A program made the position numbers and the translations under genes. DNA of 33,343 bases from assembly GCF_000367365.1 (NCBI RefSeq), contig NZ_BARF01000150.1, positions 1 through 33,343 on the forward strand, written 5' to 3'. Positions 9,001 through 15,439 of the stretch are shown in pieces; within the stretch, counting starts at the first letter, position 1; every line of letters begins with the position of its first letter. The notes beneath the pieces were generated by a model, which had not been told where the DNA came from, searched no databases, and saw only the letters and a program-made list of their open reading frames with translations. The stretch is from Streptomyces prunicolor NBRC 13075 (GTDB lineage: Bacteria > Actinomycetota > Actinomycetes > Streptomycetales > Streptomycetaceae).

Positions 9001-11385
9001 GAGCGGCCGGGAGACCGGGTCGACCCAGGTGTGACTGCGCTCCGTGGGCGTCGCCCCGGCCCGCGCGTCCTCGAAACTCCCGGGCTGCGGTGCGGAGTTG
9101 GGCGTGACGGAGGGGGTGAGGACCACGGGTTCCGGGGCGGGGGTGGGGTTGGGGTTCGGAGTGGGGGCGGGATGGGTCGTGTGGTCCGGCGCCGGGTTCG
9201 AGGAGAGGTCCGAGGAGGTGTGGACGGGGGTCGGCGTCGGGGTGGCTGTACTGGAGCCGGAGTCGGAGTCGGACAGCGGGGCCGTCTCCTGCGCGGGAGC
9301 CGGGTCCGGTGCCGAACTGGTCGTGGGCGGCGCGCTGTTGCTGGTGGTGGCGACCGGGGTGGGTGCGTCGGTACCGGTGTCGGTATCGGTGCGGGTGTTC
9401 GTTTCGGCGCCAGTGTCGCTGTCGGTCCCGGTGTCCGTGTCCGTGGTGCTGTCGGTGCCGGAACCGGGGTGGGAGGTGTTGGTGCTGTCCGTGCCCGTGC
9501 TGTTCGAGCTACCGGTACCGGTGCTGTTGGTGTTGGTGGTGCTGCTACTGGTGCCGTTGGACGTCGTGTTCTCCGGGCGCCCCGTTGTCGTGGTGCGCGG
9601 ATTGCCGCCGCTGTTCGAGGGCGAGTTCGAGGGTGAGGTCGAGTTCGAGGGCAAGCCTGAACCGGTCGTCGGGCTCCCCGTGTTCGTCCCGGTCGAAGTG
9701 GGGACACCGGACCCGGTCGTACCCGTATTCGTGCCCGTGCCCGTGCCCGTATTCGTGGTCGGCGGTACGACGGTGGTGTCGGACCCGCTCGTGACCGGAA
9801 CGCCCTGCGAGGGAGCCGGAGTTGAGGTGTTCGAGGGGTCGTTCTGCTGGCCGGTCCCCTGCGTCGTCTCGTCGGTGCCGCCCGTGTCGACCTGTGCCGG
9901 AGTCCTCGTGGGCGTACTCGTTGGCGTGCTGGTCGGTGTACTCGTCGTCCCGTGCGGGACGTTGCTCTGGAGGTCTCCCCCGTCGATCTTCACGTCGTCC
10001 AGGTCGGTGGACTGGATCGGCGTGGTGTTCGTGGAGGTGCGCTGAGGGTTGCCGCTCGTCGAGGAACTGCCGCTGTTCGAGGTCGTGTTGATGGAGCCGG
10101 GGCCCGATGTCGTCGTCAGGTTGTCGCCGTCGGTGGACGACTGGGACGACGGGGTGTTCGTCGAGGAGCTGGAGTTGGAGTGCGAACTGGTGTTGGTGTC
10201 GGACTCGGAGTTGGAGTCCCCCGGGATGTCCGCGGTGCCCAGGGTGTTCACCTGCGGCAGTCCGTTGAAGTTGAACTTGCTGCCGAGCGTGCTCGCGCCC
10301 TGTCCCAGATGGCGTTCGCTGATCGAGCTGAGGCCGCCGCCCAGGAAGGTGTTCAGGGAGTCGACGGGGAAGCCGTAGATGGACGCCGTGGCGAGCTCGC
10401 CGAGCGTCTCCGCGCCGCCCTCGGTGACGAAGTGCTCGAAGTCCTCGCCGAGTTCGTGCTTCACCTTGTCGCCGAAGGTCTTCGGCTTCGGTGTGGGCGT
10501 CGGGGTCGGGGTCGGCGTGAGGTGCGGGGTCGGCGTCGGGGTGGGCGTGGTCTTCGGGTTCGGGGTCGGCGTCGGCTTCGGGTTCGGCTTGGTGTTGACG
10601 TCGGGGTTGTCGAACTTGTGGTTGTCGAACTTCTTCCCGTTGCCGCTGATGTCCTTGAACGGGTTGTGGGTGTTGAAGATGTTCTTGAAGTTGTTCTTCA
10701 GACCCTTGCCGAAGTCGTGCAGCAGGCCGTGGAACAGGCCGGTGAAGGCGCCGAAGACCCCGTCCTGGACGATCTGCGACCAGTCGAACCCGTGCGGGCG
10801 GCGGCCCTTGGGCGCGCCCAGCATCATGGCCAGCCGTACCGCGAAGGTGGTGAACGCCTCTTCGAGCGCCTCGGTGAGGCTCGGCAGCAGATGCGTCTTC
10901 TTCATCAGCCATTCCATCAGCGTGAGAATGGCGACCCGGCTACGGGCCTTCGCCACCGCGGCCTGGCTGGAGGCGGAACCTCCGGTGAAGGCGGACAGCA
11001 CCGCGATGACGAGCAACTCGATGAGCAGCCGCACCAGTTCGGCGATGATCTGCCACTTCGACTCCATGATGTCCATGGAGGACTTGGTGCGGGACTGCCC
11101 GATGCCGTCGAGCTGGTCGGCGAAATCCTTCAGGTAGTTGACGCCGCCACTGTCGAGGAACATGTGCATCGCCCGCACATAGTTGTTCCCGACCTGCGGC
11201 GGCAGCGCGCGCCCGACCCCACCGGCGGTCTGCTCGATCAGGTCCGAGAGGTCACGCATACGCCGGCCCAGCCGCTCGTACGGCTTGCCGTTGGCGAATG
11301 CCATGTCCTCGTCGGCCTGGAGGAACTTCTCGCCGATGAGCACGAACATGAGGTTGTTCAGCTGGGGCGACGCGTGGATGGTCAT
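1..11385 (-). CDS. Giant multidomain T7SS-associated effector, 3' end outside window (metzincin-like plus OTU-like)
   Basis: One frame stays open from the ATG at 11383-11385 to base 1, 3,795 codons, with no stop met in my translation. Residues 1-250 are mostly helical, with a hydrophobic stretch near 110-135. A Pro-Thr dipeptide linker covers about 265-300, and a Ser/Thr/Asn/Gly-rich linker about 385-755. A metzincin-like site follows: His913, Glu914, His917, Gly920, Asp923, with a Met-turn candidate at Met941. Residues about 1000-2860 are Val/Thr/Gly-rich and not recognised by me. Charged Ala/Asp/Gln-rich coiled coils lie at about 2915-3215, then a Ser/Thr linker. An OTU-like site follows: Asp3425, Cys3428 and His3694-Tyr3695. 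The start is 18 bases after the stop of the WXG-type gene, with only a weak AGCGGA upstream, so coupling is likely. The position after YbaB-like and WXG-type genes suggests a secreted polymorphic toxin; this is inference. Either catalytic domain could act in maturation instead. The C-terminus and any immunity gene lie beyond the window. Confidence 0.9.
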   Translation of the reverse strand, partial: MTIHASPQLNNLMFVLIGEKFLQADEDMAFANGKPYERLGRRMRDLSDLIEQTAGGVGRALPPQVGNNYVRAMHMFLDSGGVNYLKDFADQLDGIGQSRTKSSMDIMESKWQIIAELVRLLIELLVIAVLSAFTGGSASSQAAVAKARSRVAILTLMEWLMKKTHLLPSLTEALEEAFTTFAVRLAMMLGAPKGRRPHGFDWSQIVQDGVFGAFTGLFHGLLHDFGKGLKNNFKNIFNTHNPFKDISGNGKKFDNHKFDNPDVNTKPNPKPTPTPNPKTTPTPTPTPHLTPTPTPTPTPKPKTFGDKVKHELGEDFEHFVTEGGAETLGELATASIYGFPVDSLNTFLGGGLSSISERHLGQGASTLGSKFNFNGLPQVNTLGTADIPGDSNSESDTNTSSHSNSSSSTNTPSSQSSTDGDNLTTTSGPGSINTTSNSGSSSTSGNPQRTSTNTTPIQSTDLDDVKIDGGDLQSNVPHGTTSTPTSTPTSTPTRTPAQVDTGGTDETTQGTGQQNDPSNTSTPAPSQGVPVTSGSDTTVVPPTTNTGTGTGTNTGTTGSGVPTSTGTNTGSPTTGSGLPSNSTSPSNSPSNSGGNPRTTTTGRPENTTSNGTSSSTTNTNSTGTGSSNSTGTDSTNTSHPGSGTDSTTDTDTGTDSDTGAETNTRTDTDTGTDAPTPVATTSNSAPPTTSSAPDPAPAQETAPLSDSDSGSSTATPTPTPVHTSSDLSSNPAPDHTTHPAPTPNPNPTPAPEPVVLTPSVTPNSAPQPGSFEDARAGATPTERSHTWVDPVSRPLGADGTRTQYVVRAGFDVRRFSHDGEPVTDLTVTYRLTGNPQLGPQVDGVQQRLTDGVRRVFNTPGHRLEDGSRLHVTVVPAAPGETPHLDVTLTDPTDGSPATHHSWPADISDSDLAHEVGHQLGLRDESGFDSAAPHRGGTTSLMGDPTRFTPTEDPAYASGGLRPRHLTLIGTLVGDPADDTRGTGTGRRGPVKGAPGADPPAPVKPTADAAADTAPTPVATTSTSTSMPTSTPATVSQDQDQDPEDIELTETETAPAVPPVPDITLTTPEGDTTAPTEVAAVGGRRPSYLAGYGQRYDGQMGLTQMEPFSPDLVDGLHRQVLGELGRLAPGPDDPVLAQLRDVLSEQQLTQHMPYLRSLGGHRITLEVDGVDRQVDVRLSLDNRRPSVRQGGIDRSDPDKHVERRGYGTREIVSSQPSGTFSTLPVPWTGSKPEASAGPVRALDLALAATITHNQADGSTTVTQVVQTTSAQRSNEPSRAYDFDSNWQVRVDAPAPAPGGRNAPAAITAVGNPGGPTGAANTAVVAAVPGPTRDWTAEVQHGPVTVWFPQHLVEAHEDPAQDLPAPADIKKLPIYGVDSVLNPRRLYEGAAAHFRDDLDTTSSAQLADFLDESILRGALPMQVEGGLYSQVLTDARGRAVGMMRLRAEVTRNTPVAKSLDKKINLESHVVNTVKNDQSTAFNSGLNLSGSLGPTLTGDHDAGHANASHVIGGTVNGKLSGSYATQNVFGTNALAGTMHAVRTNRSHLLTEADVTYTLTLIRPDGSLSTYAPGTWNHALDMRVLSAEDAAGHPPTEDERRALPHELATLESIGQSTAPLGVKDGEAEPLFGEAETWLRDQGFLPPPHTAPRRNVLLPDEALVQAQLNNLRRLEELRSPLGLRAATDSMVDGGHSLFLEIPAVTGRRRVRLELGAQRDPNLPVVHSTVLPDIQVMGLAQAGAGGTGRRGNTYGGGVGVGGGLTVPTPRGGAWTLSATGDYQYVGQATLGNTTGTTLGHDQFFIGSGQNTHEFEVPARLTLDLYEGAGQEPVRRFGEVQPGGDIEHGVQPPGVRGVAGHIRLAVPHGRTVDAVEPAPAGQPYTVRQPTPQDTQRLAMTDPQGVRAPGVVRVPDDALIDVVRGSAALEDAFRRIVTGVGVGPNPNANPNPANANANAAGGPAVPPGRFSRLVDGVTGFLSSSLVGSPAADTTTVGAESRITALSPGSLIGRGHQIFSGTYVVEGLTLPGLGADGQLAIEIEAVAHTPRLTHSVTQYLETGISTTDSAQQLKGLSKTNQFGLGGSATQNNPPAPTPVEGQPTAPAPTPSRFNPSGRYQYDRKTDKPDTLSSSTGTNRTPTQSGLQHRVTADVTYLIRVRTGHRNVVANTFGYGPGEDVTLAVDVPRGLQFLMTESQLRRDRRWMGAFTPPLPTPSETGLTRPTLPDRYIHDGTLGLATVNSVTEFSAPPGTPRAERRARFHSETRELVEQYAPGVTTPGNPSYLPGVAALIADNTGVAGKRALIGRGNGQARFAFRHHRFGGATLVEVTFSARPVGGSANRRAVLGTSVPGDKSGIEQWGSHTAEGRSLSSSVGRQHRLTVNPTARFTRPDTDDRTDRLGLSGNLARSTGKAARQGRTAEDRYWLRTDSAADFDGLDYELVATVRSTLVTDWPPNVLGALVQRGIMAWDDADPQTRSWLSRTLSGDFGDQIRVPAQVSLRFTGSETGRPPLPAPPPPTLTRVDPRQQPGTQPALRDEDLFHPTGSVPVYGFDAWGQVYTALDEVAPGTSSSWNSQAASTSDENASVRLGELIQAGTLSLDNPRQVGGMLPGMPGAYPMANAPDQRPTLTVSLYRPTVISDGGDIAIDRLRISSQNSGTVSGGDTTAGLSLPFVMSTDDPDRYLLGATPPVLQRPVDASNFGSTVSGGRRDWLKTGSTSVPAGGRGTRSYEVRADVHIEVSGPDGVRHVTGTATIRIEERDALGHGITAPRPVPQVYDLPALLTAGTPHAPQDWAATQLPRVRNALNTGVDRTDEGFQFWVATGPDPDGSRLTLALYAASRAARDNGRPVELVTRGPEGLRIWAFDPGGTLTGAPTVQTGPGDTAPGTSTGITGTGDGTPGTGNVPPGTGSSTSGTTGVTALDQAWAAFEQAATAFDQADRDHGKALDDEAAERDLQAEAQDVLNEATIDLTAAADNATQADTDATTAEQDADRAEQKFRDLTDRTQALVGAITRGRLALGSLTDAVSDGQRAEIDLSARLKTARRDLSELTARAAATPSTTEPSGSGDPQNATTQGTSDAQSTENTQSSPNSTSDPAATPAPASADDTAPAPVVDPHLTQRIDQVTAEVGELDARLTAARDGLARDRATLQDTKAGLERDEAALTEAREQFPGVRDAAATLRADADTARGQADSAALDHEDARDIHEQAEQLLGDINAQIDNAVGRRVAALANRGVAETQLLGTTGPVLAVAPSTLPTTHSTLASIAPRWPGSGRPRTAGPSTGNTPGPDDGVTPATADSATANSTTRNGNSGGGNSSDATTDPTTSDPATSDPTSSATPKDTPSTGNDTTTDGNQGGTSAQDSAFDVLVGNSGEGSGSTTADLDSAPTDTKGKAKDVSGVGSTDLAQDDADLTSPDHAREARGHAIPTVGDGRCMLYAIIGSDPERVRDRLPGLSTEAPQTYAWLGRPSEVRRDLAEFTQWHGGNTAMPEGARRLLNVADRLRTLAENRLDSGLPLPHEVVGQLRQSLTRWFSDRTANMTGPQLRAALDEYGITEVTEPEQLDELPTRYTLAVTGRGETVQAGLGAPAMFADLRDNGQLPTLDTLTDDQLRTVLGHGYTVSTAQFTPAELDHARGAVQNWAQVYDDDEGELFLPLLAETLDVAVETLRPIGTTNRGPVTRVGPHTATRVLEIHYRRHPSHYMATDAGPLIEDPAAITPPNAPRGPGDANSVQPNGRYRPAPTRDAADDHPASRVADPAPKDTWHGLRPHARPAVHSTERFDAHADQSNVPRPGVLSGATTL

Positions 11386-11403
11386 CAGGGGCGATCCGCT
11401 GCG

Positions 11404-11769
11404 TCAGTGCTTTCCGCCGTGCGAACCACCGTCGGTGTCGCCCGTGTTGGTGTTGGAGTCGTGGATGGCGCCCAGTACGCCGTTCTGGGTGCCCAGCACG
11501 CTCTTGAGGTTGGTGAGGGTGCCGTCGCCGATGCTGACGATCGCCTCGGACAGGGACGAGCCGGTCTTGATGGAGCCCTCCCGTTGTTCCTTCTCCTGCG
11601 GCAGCATCTGCTTGGCATAGCTGTCGTTGTCTCCGGGCCAGCCGGAGGTGGACGACACGTCCGTGATGAACTCGTTGATCATCTCATTGGCCAGCCGGCT
11701 GATCTGCTCGATCTGCCGGGTACCGGCGATGAGCGCGGGCGGGCTGGCGGAGTAGGCGTTCGACGGCAT
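11404..11769 (-). CDS. WXG-type small helical protein, probable carrier of the giant effector
   Basis: This 121-residue protein has a helix at about 11-38, a loop with a true W-x-G motif (Trp44-Pro45-Gly46), then a second helix and a polar His/Gly-rich tail. That is the helical-hairpin plan of WXG100 proteins. WXG100-like proteins beside large effectors usually act as export partners. The ATG at 11769 is chosen because GGAGGA lies about 11 bases upstream. An upstream in-frame extension to 11955 only reads the preceding gene in another frame. The ribosome binding site overlaps the TGA of the YbaB-like gene, and the giant gene starts 18 bases downstream, so the three are probably one translational unit. 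I see no C-terminal YxxxD/E export motif, so that signal may come from a partner. The family is fairly clear; the partner assignment is inferred from position. Confidence 0.85.
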   Translation of the reverse strand: MPSNAYSASPPALIAGTRQIEQISRLANEMINEFITDVSSTSGWPGDNDSYAKQMLPQEKEQREGSIKTGSSLSEAIVSIGDGTLTNLKSVLGTQNGVLGAIHDSNTNTGDTDGGSHGGKH

Positions 11770-11776
11770 CGTCTTC

Positions 11777-12226
11777 TCAGTCCTCCGGGTCTTCGCTGAT
11801 CTCGTCGCGGAGCCGGCCGGCCCCGCGCCGTCGGCCGCCCTTGGGACCCTCCAGGACACCGGGGCCGAAGATCTTGTTCCAGTCCACGTCGAAGCCGGTG
11901 ATCTCGGGTGCCTCGGGGTTGGCCTTGGTGAAGGGCTCGAAGGTGGCCATGACATGCCGGGCCATCCGGGCCCGGGCCTCCTGCACCGCCTCCAGCACGC
12001 TCGCGGAGAGCTGACCGGCGGGCATCGTGCGGTACTTGTCGTCCAGGAAGGTCAGCTTGCGCAGGTCGCCCTGCGCGCTGACGGTCACCTCGACCGCGCG
12101 GTCCGCCGAGCGCACCGTGCTCTCGGCGTGCGCGAGTTCGCCCTCGGCGCGCGCCACCGCGGCCTCGGTGGCCTCCAGTTCGGCCACCGCCTTGGCCAGC
12201 CGCTGCTCGATCGACTCGTGGCTCAT
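11777..12226 (-). CDS. YbaB/EbfC-like protein (EspL-like)
   Basis: The 149-residue product has an N-terminal coiled-coil helix (about 1-45) rich in Ala and Glu, a short beta strand region around 'VEVTVSAQGDLRKLTF', then a helix, which is the layout of the YbaB/EbfC family. A basic patch (GGRRR) and an acidic end follow. Classic YbaB proteins are nucleoid-associated, but members inside ESX loci such as mycobacterial EspL are thought to stabilise or chaperone secreted substrates. The ATG at 12226 overlaps the stop of the upstream AAWKG-type gene as ATGA, a sign of translational coupling. Its own TGA lies in the ribosome binding site of the next gene. The tight packing with a WXG-type gene and the giant effector favours a chaperone role over a general DNA-binding one, though that is inference. 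Confidence 0.85.
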   Translation of the reverse strand: MSHESIEQRLAKAVAELEATEAAVARAEGELAHAESTVRSADRAVEVTVSAQGDLRKLTFLDDKYRTMPAGQLSASVLEAVQEARARMARHVMATFEPFTKANPEAPEITGFDVDWNKIFGPGVLEGPKGGRRRGAGRLRDEISEDPED

Positions 12227-15200
12227 CGGCCGATCACCGCCGGTGAACCGCCCTCGTCCGTGCCCCAGACGTCCTCGTCCTCGGTGAGCCAGGCGTCGCG
12301 GGCGCGGTCGCCGCTCTCTGTGGAGCGGCCGTTCTGGCCGGCGCCGTTGTTGCCGGGACCGCCCACCGGGTACGGGGCGCTGGACGTGGTGGGCCGGGTC
12401 AGCACGATGTCCTCGTCCTCGTCCACGGACGCGGCCCGGTTGTTCCGGCCGCGCCGGGTGGAGGTGTTGGACGGGTCGGTGAGGACGGCGCGGGTGCGCT
12501 CGGTGGTGCCGCCCTGTCCGCCGCCTCCGCCTCCTCCTCCGCCCATACCGCCGCCCATGCCTCCCATGCCGCCCATCCCCATCGGGTTGAGCGGGGTGCC
12601 GCTCGCCGCGCTCTGCTCTCCGGTGGAGGCGGCGGCGAGGGTGCTGCCGTCGAGGGCGTCGGAGCGCAGCGGGCCGCCGGTGTAGGGGGTGCTGTCGTAG
12701 TCGTCGTAGCCGCCGTCGAGGCCTGAATCCAGGCCGCCGCCGGACGTGTTGAGACCGCCGCTGCTGAGGCCGCCGCTGTTGAGCCCGCTCGTGTTCAGGC
12801 CGCTCGTGTCGAGGCTGCTGCCGTTGTTCAGCCCGCTCGTGTCGATGCCGCTCGTGTCGATGCCGTTGCCGTTGAGGCCGCTGGTGTCGATTGAGGACGA
12901 GGGCAGGTCGGTGCCGTCGATGTCGGTGGTGGTCGTGTGGCCCGACGGGTCGGTGGTGGTGAGCTGGCCGGTGTCCGGGTTGAGGGTCTGGGTGGAGCCG
13001 TCCGGGAACTTGGTGGTGAGCGTGCCGTTGTCGTTCAGCGTGGTGGTCGAGCCGTCCGGGTTGGTGAAGGAGTCGCCCGGGTCGAGATGCGTGGTGGTGA
13101 CGTTGCCGGAGGGGTCGGTGACGGTGACCTGACCGGTGTCGGGGTTGAGCGTCTCGGTGGAGCCGTCCGGGAAGTGCGTGGTCAGCGAGCCGTCGGCGTT
13201 GAGCTGGGCCGTCGAGCCGTCCGGGGTGGTGAAGGAGCCGTCGGTCGGGTTGAGCGTCGACGTGCTGACGGTGCCGTCCGGGTTCGTGGTGGTGACCTGG
13301 CCGGTGTCCGGGTTGAGGGTCTGGCTCGTGCCGTCCGGGAACTTGGTGGTCAGCGTGCCGTCGTCGTTGAGGGTGGTCGTCGAGCCATCCGGGTTGGTGA
13401 TGGTGGTGCCCGGGTTGAGCTGCCCGACCGAGGTGGTGCCGTCCGGGTTGGTGGTGGTGACCAGGCCGGTCGTCGGGTCGATGGTCTGGGTGGAGCCGTC
13501 CGGGAACGTCGTGGTGAGCGTGCCGTCGCCGTTGAGCTGGGTGCTGCCCCCGGTCGGGGAGTTGAGCGTGGTCGAGCCGTCCTTAGTGGAGTCGTTGCCG
13601 TTGTTGAGGAGCGACGGGCCGAGGGTGTTCAGCGCGGCGTTGGCGAGGTCGCTCGCGCCGTTGCCGTTCGTACCGTCGTTGTTCAGCAGGCTGTCGGTGT
13701 TGAGGTCGTCGAGCCCGCTGCCGACGTTGTTCAGGCTGTTGCCGAGATCGTCGTTCAGGTTGTTGAGGCTCGAATTCAGGCCGTCGCCGATGTTGTTGAG
13801 GCTGTCGTTCAGGTTGGTGTTGAGGTTCGTGCCGAGGTTGTTGAGGCCGTCGCCGAGGTTGTTGAGGTTGTCGTTCAGGCCGTCGTTCAGGTTGTTGAGG
13901 TTGTCCCCCAGGTTGTTGAGGTTGTCGTTCACGTTGTCGTTGAGGTTGTTCAGGTTGTCGCCGAGGTTGTTGAGATTGTCATCGAGGTTGTTGAGGCTGT
14001 CGTTGAGCTTGTCGTTGTTCTTGTTCGCCTCGTCCTCGGCGATCTCGTTCTCCTCCTTCTGGAGGACCTCGGAGAGCGTCTCGTTGTTCTTGTTCTTGAT
14101 CTCGTCGTCGAAGGCGTCCTGCACATCGGCCCAGGCGTTCTTCACATTGCTGAGCGCGTCGATGGACGGCTGCTTGAGCTTGGCGTCGGCGTGGTCCGAC
14201 CAGCTCTTGACGGCGGCGTCGGCGACCTTCTGCCAGGTGGTGTGCTGGGTGAGGTCGCCGTACTCGGGGACGGACTGCTTGAAGTTGGCGTCGGTGGAGT
14301 AGGAGGTGTAGGTGCCGCCTCCGTACTGGCTGTAGGTGGAATGGTGCGACGACAGCACATGGTTGATGTTGTTGTTGATGACCCACTGACTGATCTCGTC
14401 GAGGATCTTCTTCACGTGGTAGTGCGGGTCGTGCTGGCCGTCCGACGCCCAGTCGTTCCACGCGGTCTGCAGATCGGTGACCGCCTGCTTCAGCGCCTGC
14501 TGCGCGGCGGCCAGCGCGTCGCTCAGCTTCGACTTCGGGACATAGCCGCCGAGCGTGCTGTTGGCCGCCGTGTAGTCGCTGCCGCCCAACTGCGAGACGT
14601 AGCCGTTGTAGTTGGTCTTCAGCTCGTCCAGGAGATGCCAGAAGAGGCTGGCCGCCTTGCCCTTCCAGGACGCCTGGTCCTCGCCGAGCGAAGTCATCCA
14701 CTTGTCGACGATGTCCGAGTGGTCCTTGAAGAACTGCACCACCCGGTCGAAGGACTGCCCGGTGTTCTCGAAGGAGAGCATGTCGACGGCGTTGGCGTCG
14801 ATGACCGACAGTCCGCTGTAGGAGAAGCCCTGCGTCGAGTACGGCGACGCCAGCATGTGGTCGAGGACCAGCTTGCTGCCCGAGATGTACTGCGCCATCG
14901 GTCCCGAGTCCCACTGGACGTGCGAGTACGAGCCCTCGAAGGCGCCGCCGCCGGTGACCTGGCCGCCGCTCCAGAGCGTGGCGCGGCCGTTCCCGTCGAC
15001 GGTGACGCCGATCATCACGATGCGCGCCTTCTTCATCTTCACGCTGTTGTGCGCGCCGTCCCCGCCCGCGTCGTAGAAGGCCAGGTCGTAGTCCTCGCCC
15101 TTGTTGACCTGCCAGCCGCCGATCGCCGAGTAGTCCGCCGCGGTCACCGACCTCATGTCGATGCCCTGGATGTCCATCCGGAACAGCTTGAGGTCGCCGA

Positions 15201-15339
15201 AGTCGTCGTTGGCGGAGCTGCTCAACTTGTCGAACAGCGTGGACCGGGCCGGGAGCGTGTAGCCGGTGAAGTCGGTGACGGCCTGGGCGAAGTAGTCGTC
15301 CGGGTCGTAGTTGGCGGTCCCGGTTGTGGTTTCGGCCAT
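12223..15339 (-). CDS. AAWKG-type T7SS-associated protein with three kinds of internal repeats
   Basis: The 1,038-residue product begins at an ATG with CGGAG about 9 bases upstream. The N-terminal 400 residues are folded and Trp/Tyr-rich, with a helical W-K-G motif near residue 224 (QASWKGKAA), typical of what is annotated in Streptomyces as AAWKG family. Residues about 443-535 are seven-residue repeats of the LNNLGDN type. About 590-795 hold four copies of a 55-56 residue unit rich in PDGS and LNPDTG. About 815-870 hold five-residue DTSGL/NTSGL repeats. A Gly/Met stretch follows, then an acidic tail with WLTEDEDVWG at the extreme C-terminus, a tail I associate with Streptomyces T7SS-linked proteins. 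No signal peptide or membrane span is seen. It is probably exported by the T7SS and extended in shape. Its biochemical role is unknown. Confidence 0.85.
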   Translation of the reverse strand: MAETTTGTANYDPDDYFAQAVTDFTGYTLPARSTLFDKLSSSANDDFGDLKLFRMDIQGIDMRSVTAADYSAIGGWQVNKGEDYDLAFYDAGGDGAHNSVKMKKARIVMIGVTVDGNGRATLWSGGQVTGGGAFEGSYSHVQWDSGPMAQYISGSKLVLDHMLASPYSTQGFSYSGLSVIDANAVDMLSFENTGQSFDRVVQFFKDHSDIVDKWMTSLGEDQASWKGKAASLFWHLLDELKTNYNGYVSQLGGSDYTAANSTLGGYVPKSKLSDALAAAQQALKQAVTDLQTAWNDWASDGQHDPHYHVKKILDEISQWVINNNINHVLSSHHSTYSQYGGGTYTSYSTDANFKQSVPEYGDLTQHTTWQKVADAAVKSWSDHADAKLKQPSIDALSNVKNAWADVQDAFDDEIKNKNNETLSEVLQKEENEIAEDEANKNNDKLNDSLNNLDDNLNNLGDNLNNLNDNVNDNLNNLGDNLNNLNDGLNDNLNNLGDGLNNLGTNLNTNLNDSLNNIGDGLNSSLNNLNDDLGNSLNNVGSGLDDLNTDSLLNNDGTNGNGASDLANAALNTLGPSLLNNGNDSTKDGSTTLNSPTGGSTQLNGDGTLTTTFPDGSTQTIDPTTGLVTTTNPDGTTSVGQLNPGTTITNPDGSTTTLNDDGTLTTKFPDGTSQTLNPDTGQVTTTNPDGTVSTSTLNPTDGSFTTPDGSTAQLNADGSLTTHFPDGSTETLNPDTGQVTVTDPSGNVTTTHLDPGDSFTNPDGSTTTLNDNGTLTTKFPDGSTQTLNPDTGQLTTTDPSGHTTTTDIDGTDLPSSSIDTSGLNGNGIDTSGIDTSGLNNGSSLDTSGLNTSGLNSGGLSSGGLNTSGGGLDSGLDGGYDDYDSTPYTGGPLRSDALDGSTLAAASTGEQSAASGTPLNPMGMGGMGGMGGGMGGGGGGGGGQGGTTERTRAVLTDPSNTSTRRGRNNRAASVDEDEDIVLTRPTTSSAPYPVGGPGNNGAGQNGRSTESGDRARDAWLTEDEDVWGTDEGGSPAVIGR
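12735..12890 (-). repeat. Five-residue DTSGL/NTSGL coding repeats
   Basis: In-frame 15-base periodicity within the AAWKG-type gene encodes units such as LDTSG, LNTSG and LNSGG. The pattern recalls the pentapeptide repeats of mycobacterial PPE-MPTR proteins, but only by composition and period. Confidence 0.75.
12961..13560 (-). repeat. Four tandem 55-56 residue PDGS/LNPDTG repeats
   Basis: Equivalent points of the copies lie at 12961, 13126, 13294 and 13459, giving spacings of 165, 168 and 165 bases, all multiples of three. Each unit encodes a run of short beta-type motifs (DGTLTT, FPDGST, LNPDTGQ). The leftmost three are the closest to each other; the copy at 13459 is more diverged. Confidence 0.85.
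13735..14010 (-). repeat. Seven-residue LNNLGDN-type coding repeats
   Basis: In-frame 21-base periodicity encodes heptads with Leu at positions one and four and Asn/Asp/Gly elsewhere. The two-Leu heptad fits a very polar coiled coil or a solenoid. It follows an acidic/Lys-rich helical segment. Confidence 0.8.
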
Positions 15340-15417
15340 GGGGCGGACTCCGCTGCGAAGGAGGAGGAGGGGGGACTGGGTGGGGGTCCAGGGTGCGAAG
15401 CCCGGGGCTCGGCAGGA

Positions 15418-15438
15418 GCCGGCGGGCCGCGCGCCGGC
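15418..15438 (-). terminator. Weak GC hairpin after the small helical gene
   Basis: A six-base GCCGGC stem flanks a nine-base GC-rich loop directly after the stop at 15440. It could be a partial terminator or chance, since this sequence is GC-rich everywhere. Confidence 0.25.
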
Positions 15439-15439
15439 C

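Noticed and set aside
2642..10912. Several 400-700 codon minus-strand frames (2642-4801, 5180-6673, 6995-8683, 8565-9707, 9545-10912)
   Set aside because: All are in other frames than the giant gene, overlap it, and give Arg/Pro/Ala/His-rich low-quality protein.
12735..14010. Possible CRISPR array in the repeat region
   Set aside because: Periods are 15, 21 and about 165 bases, all multiples of three, in frame, with no unique spacers; they encode protein repeats.
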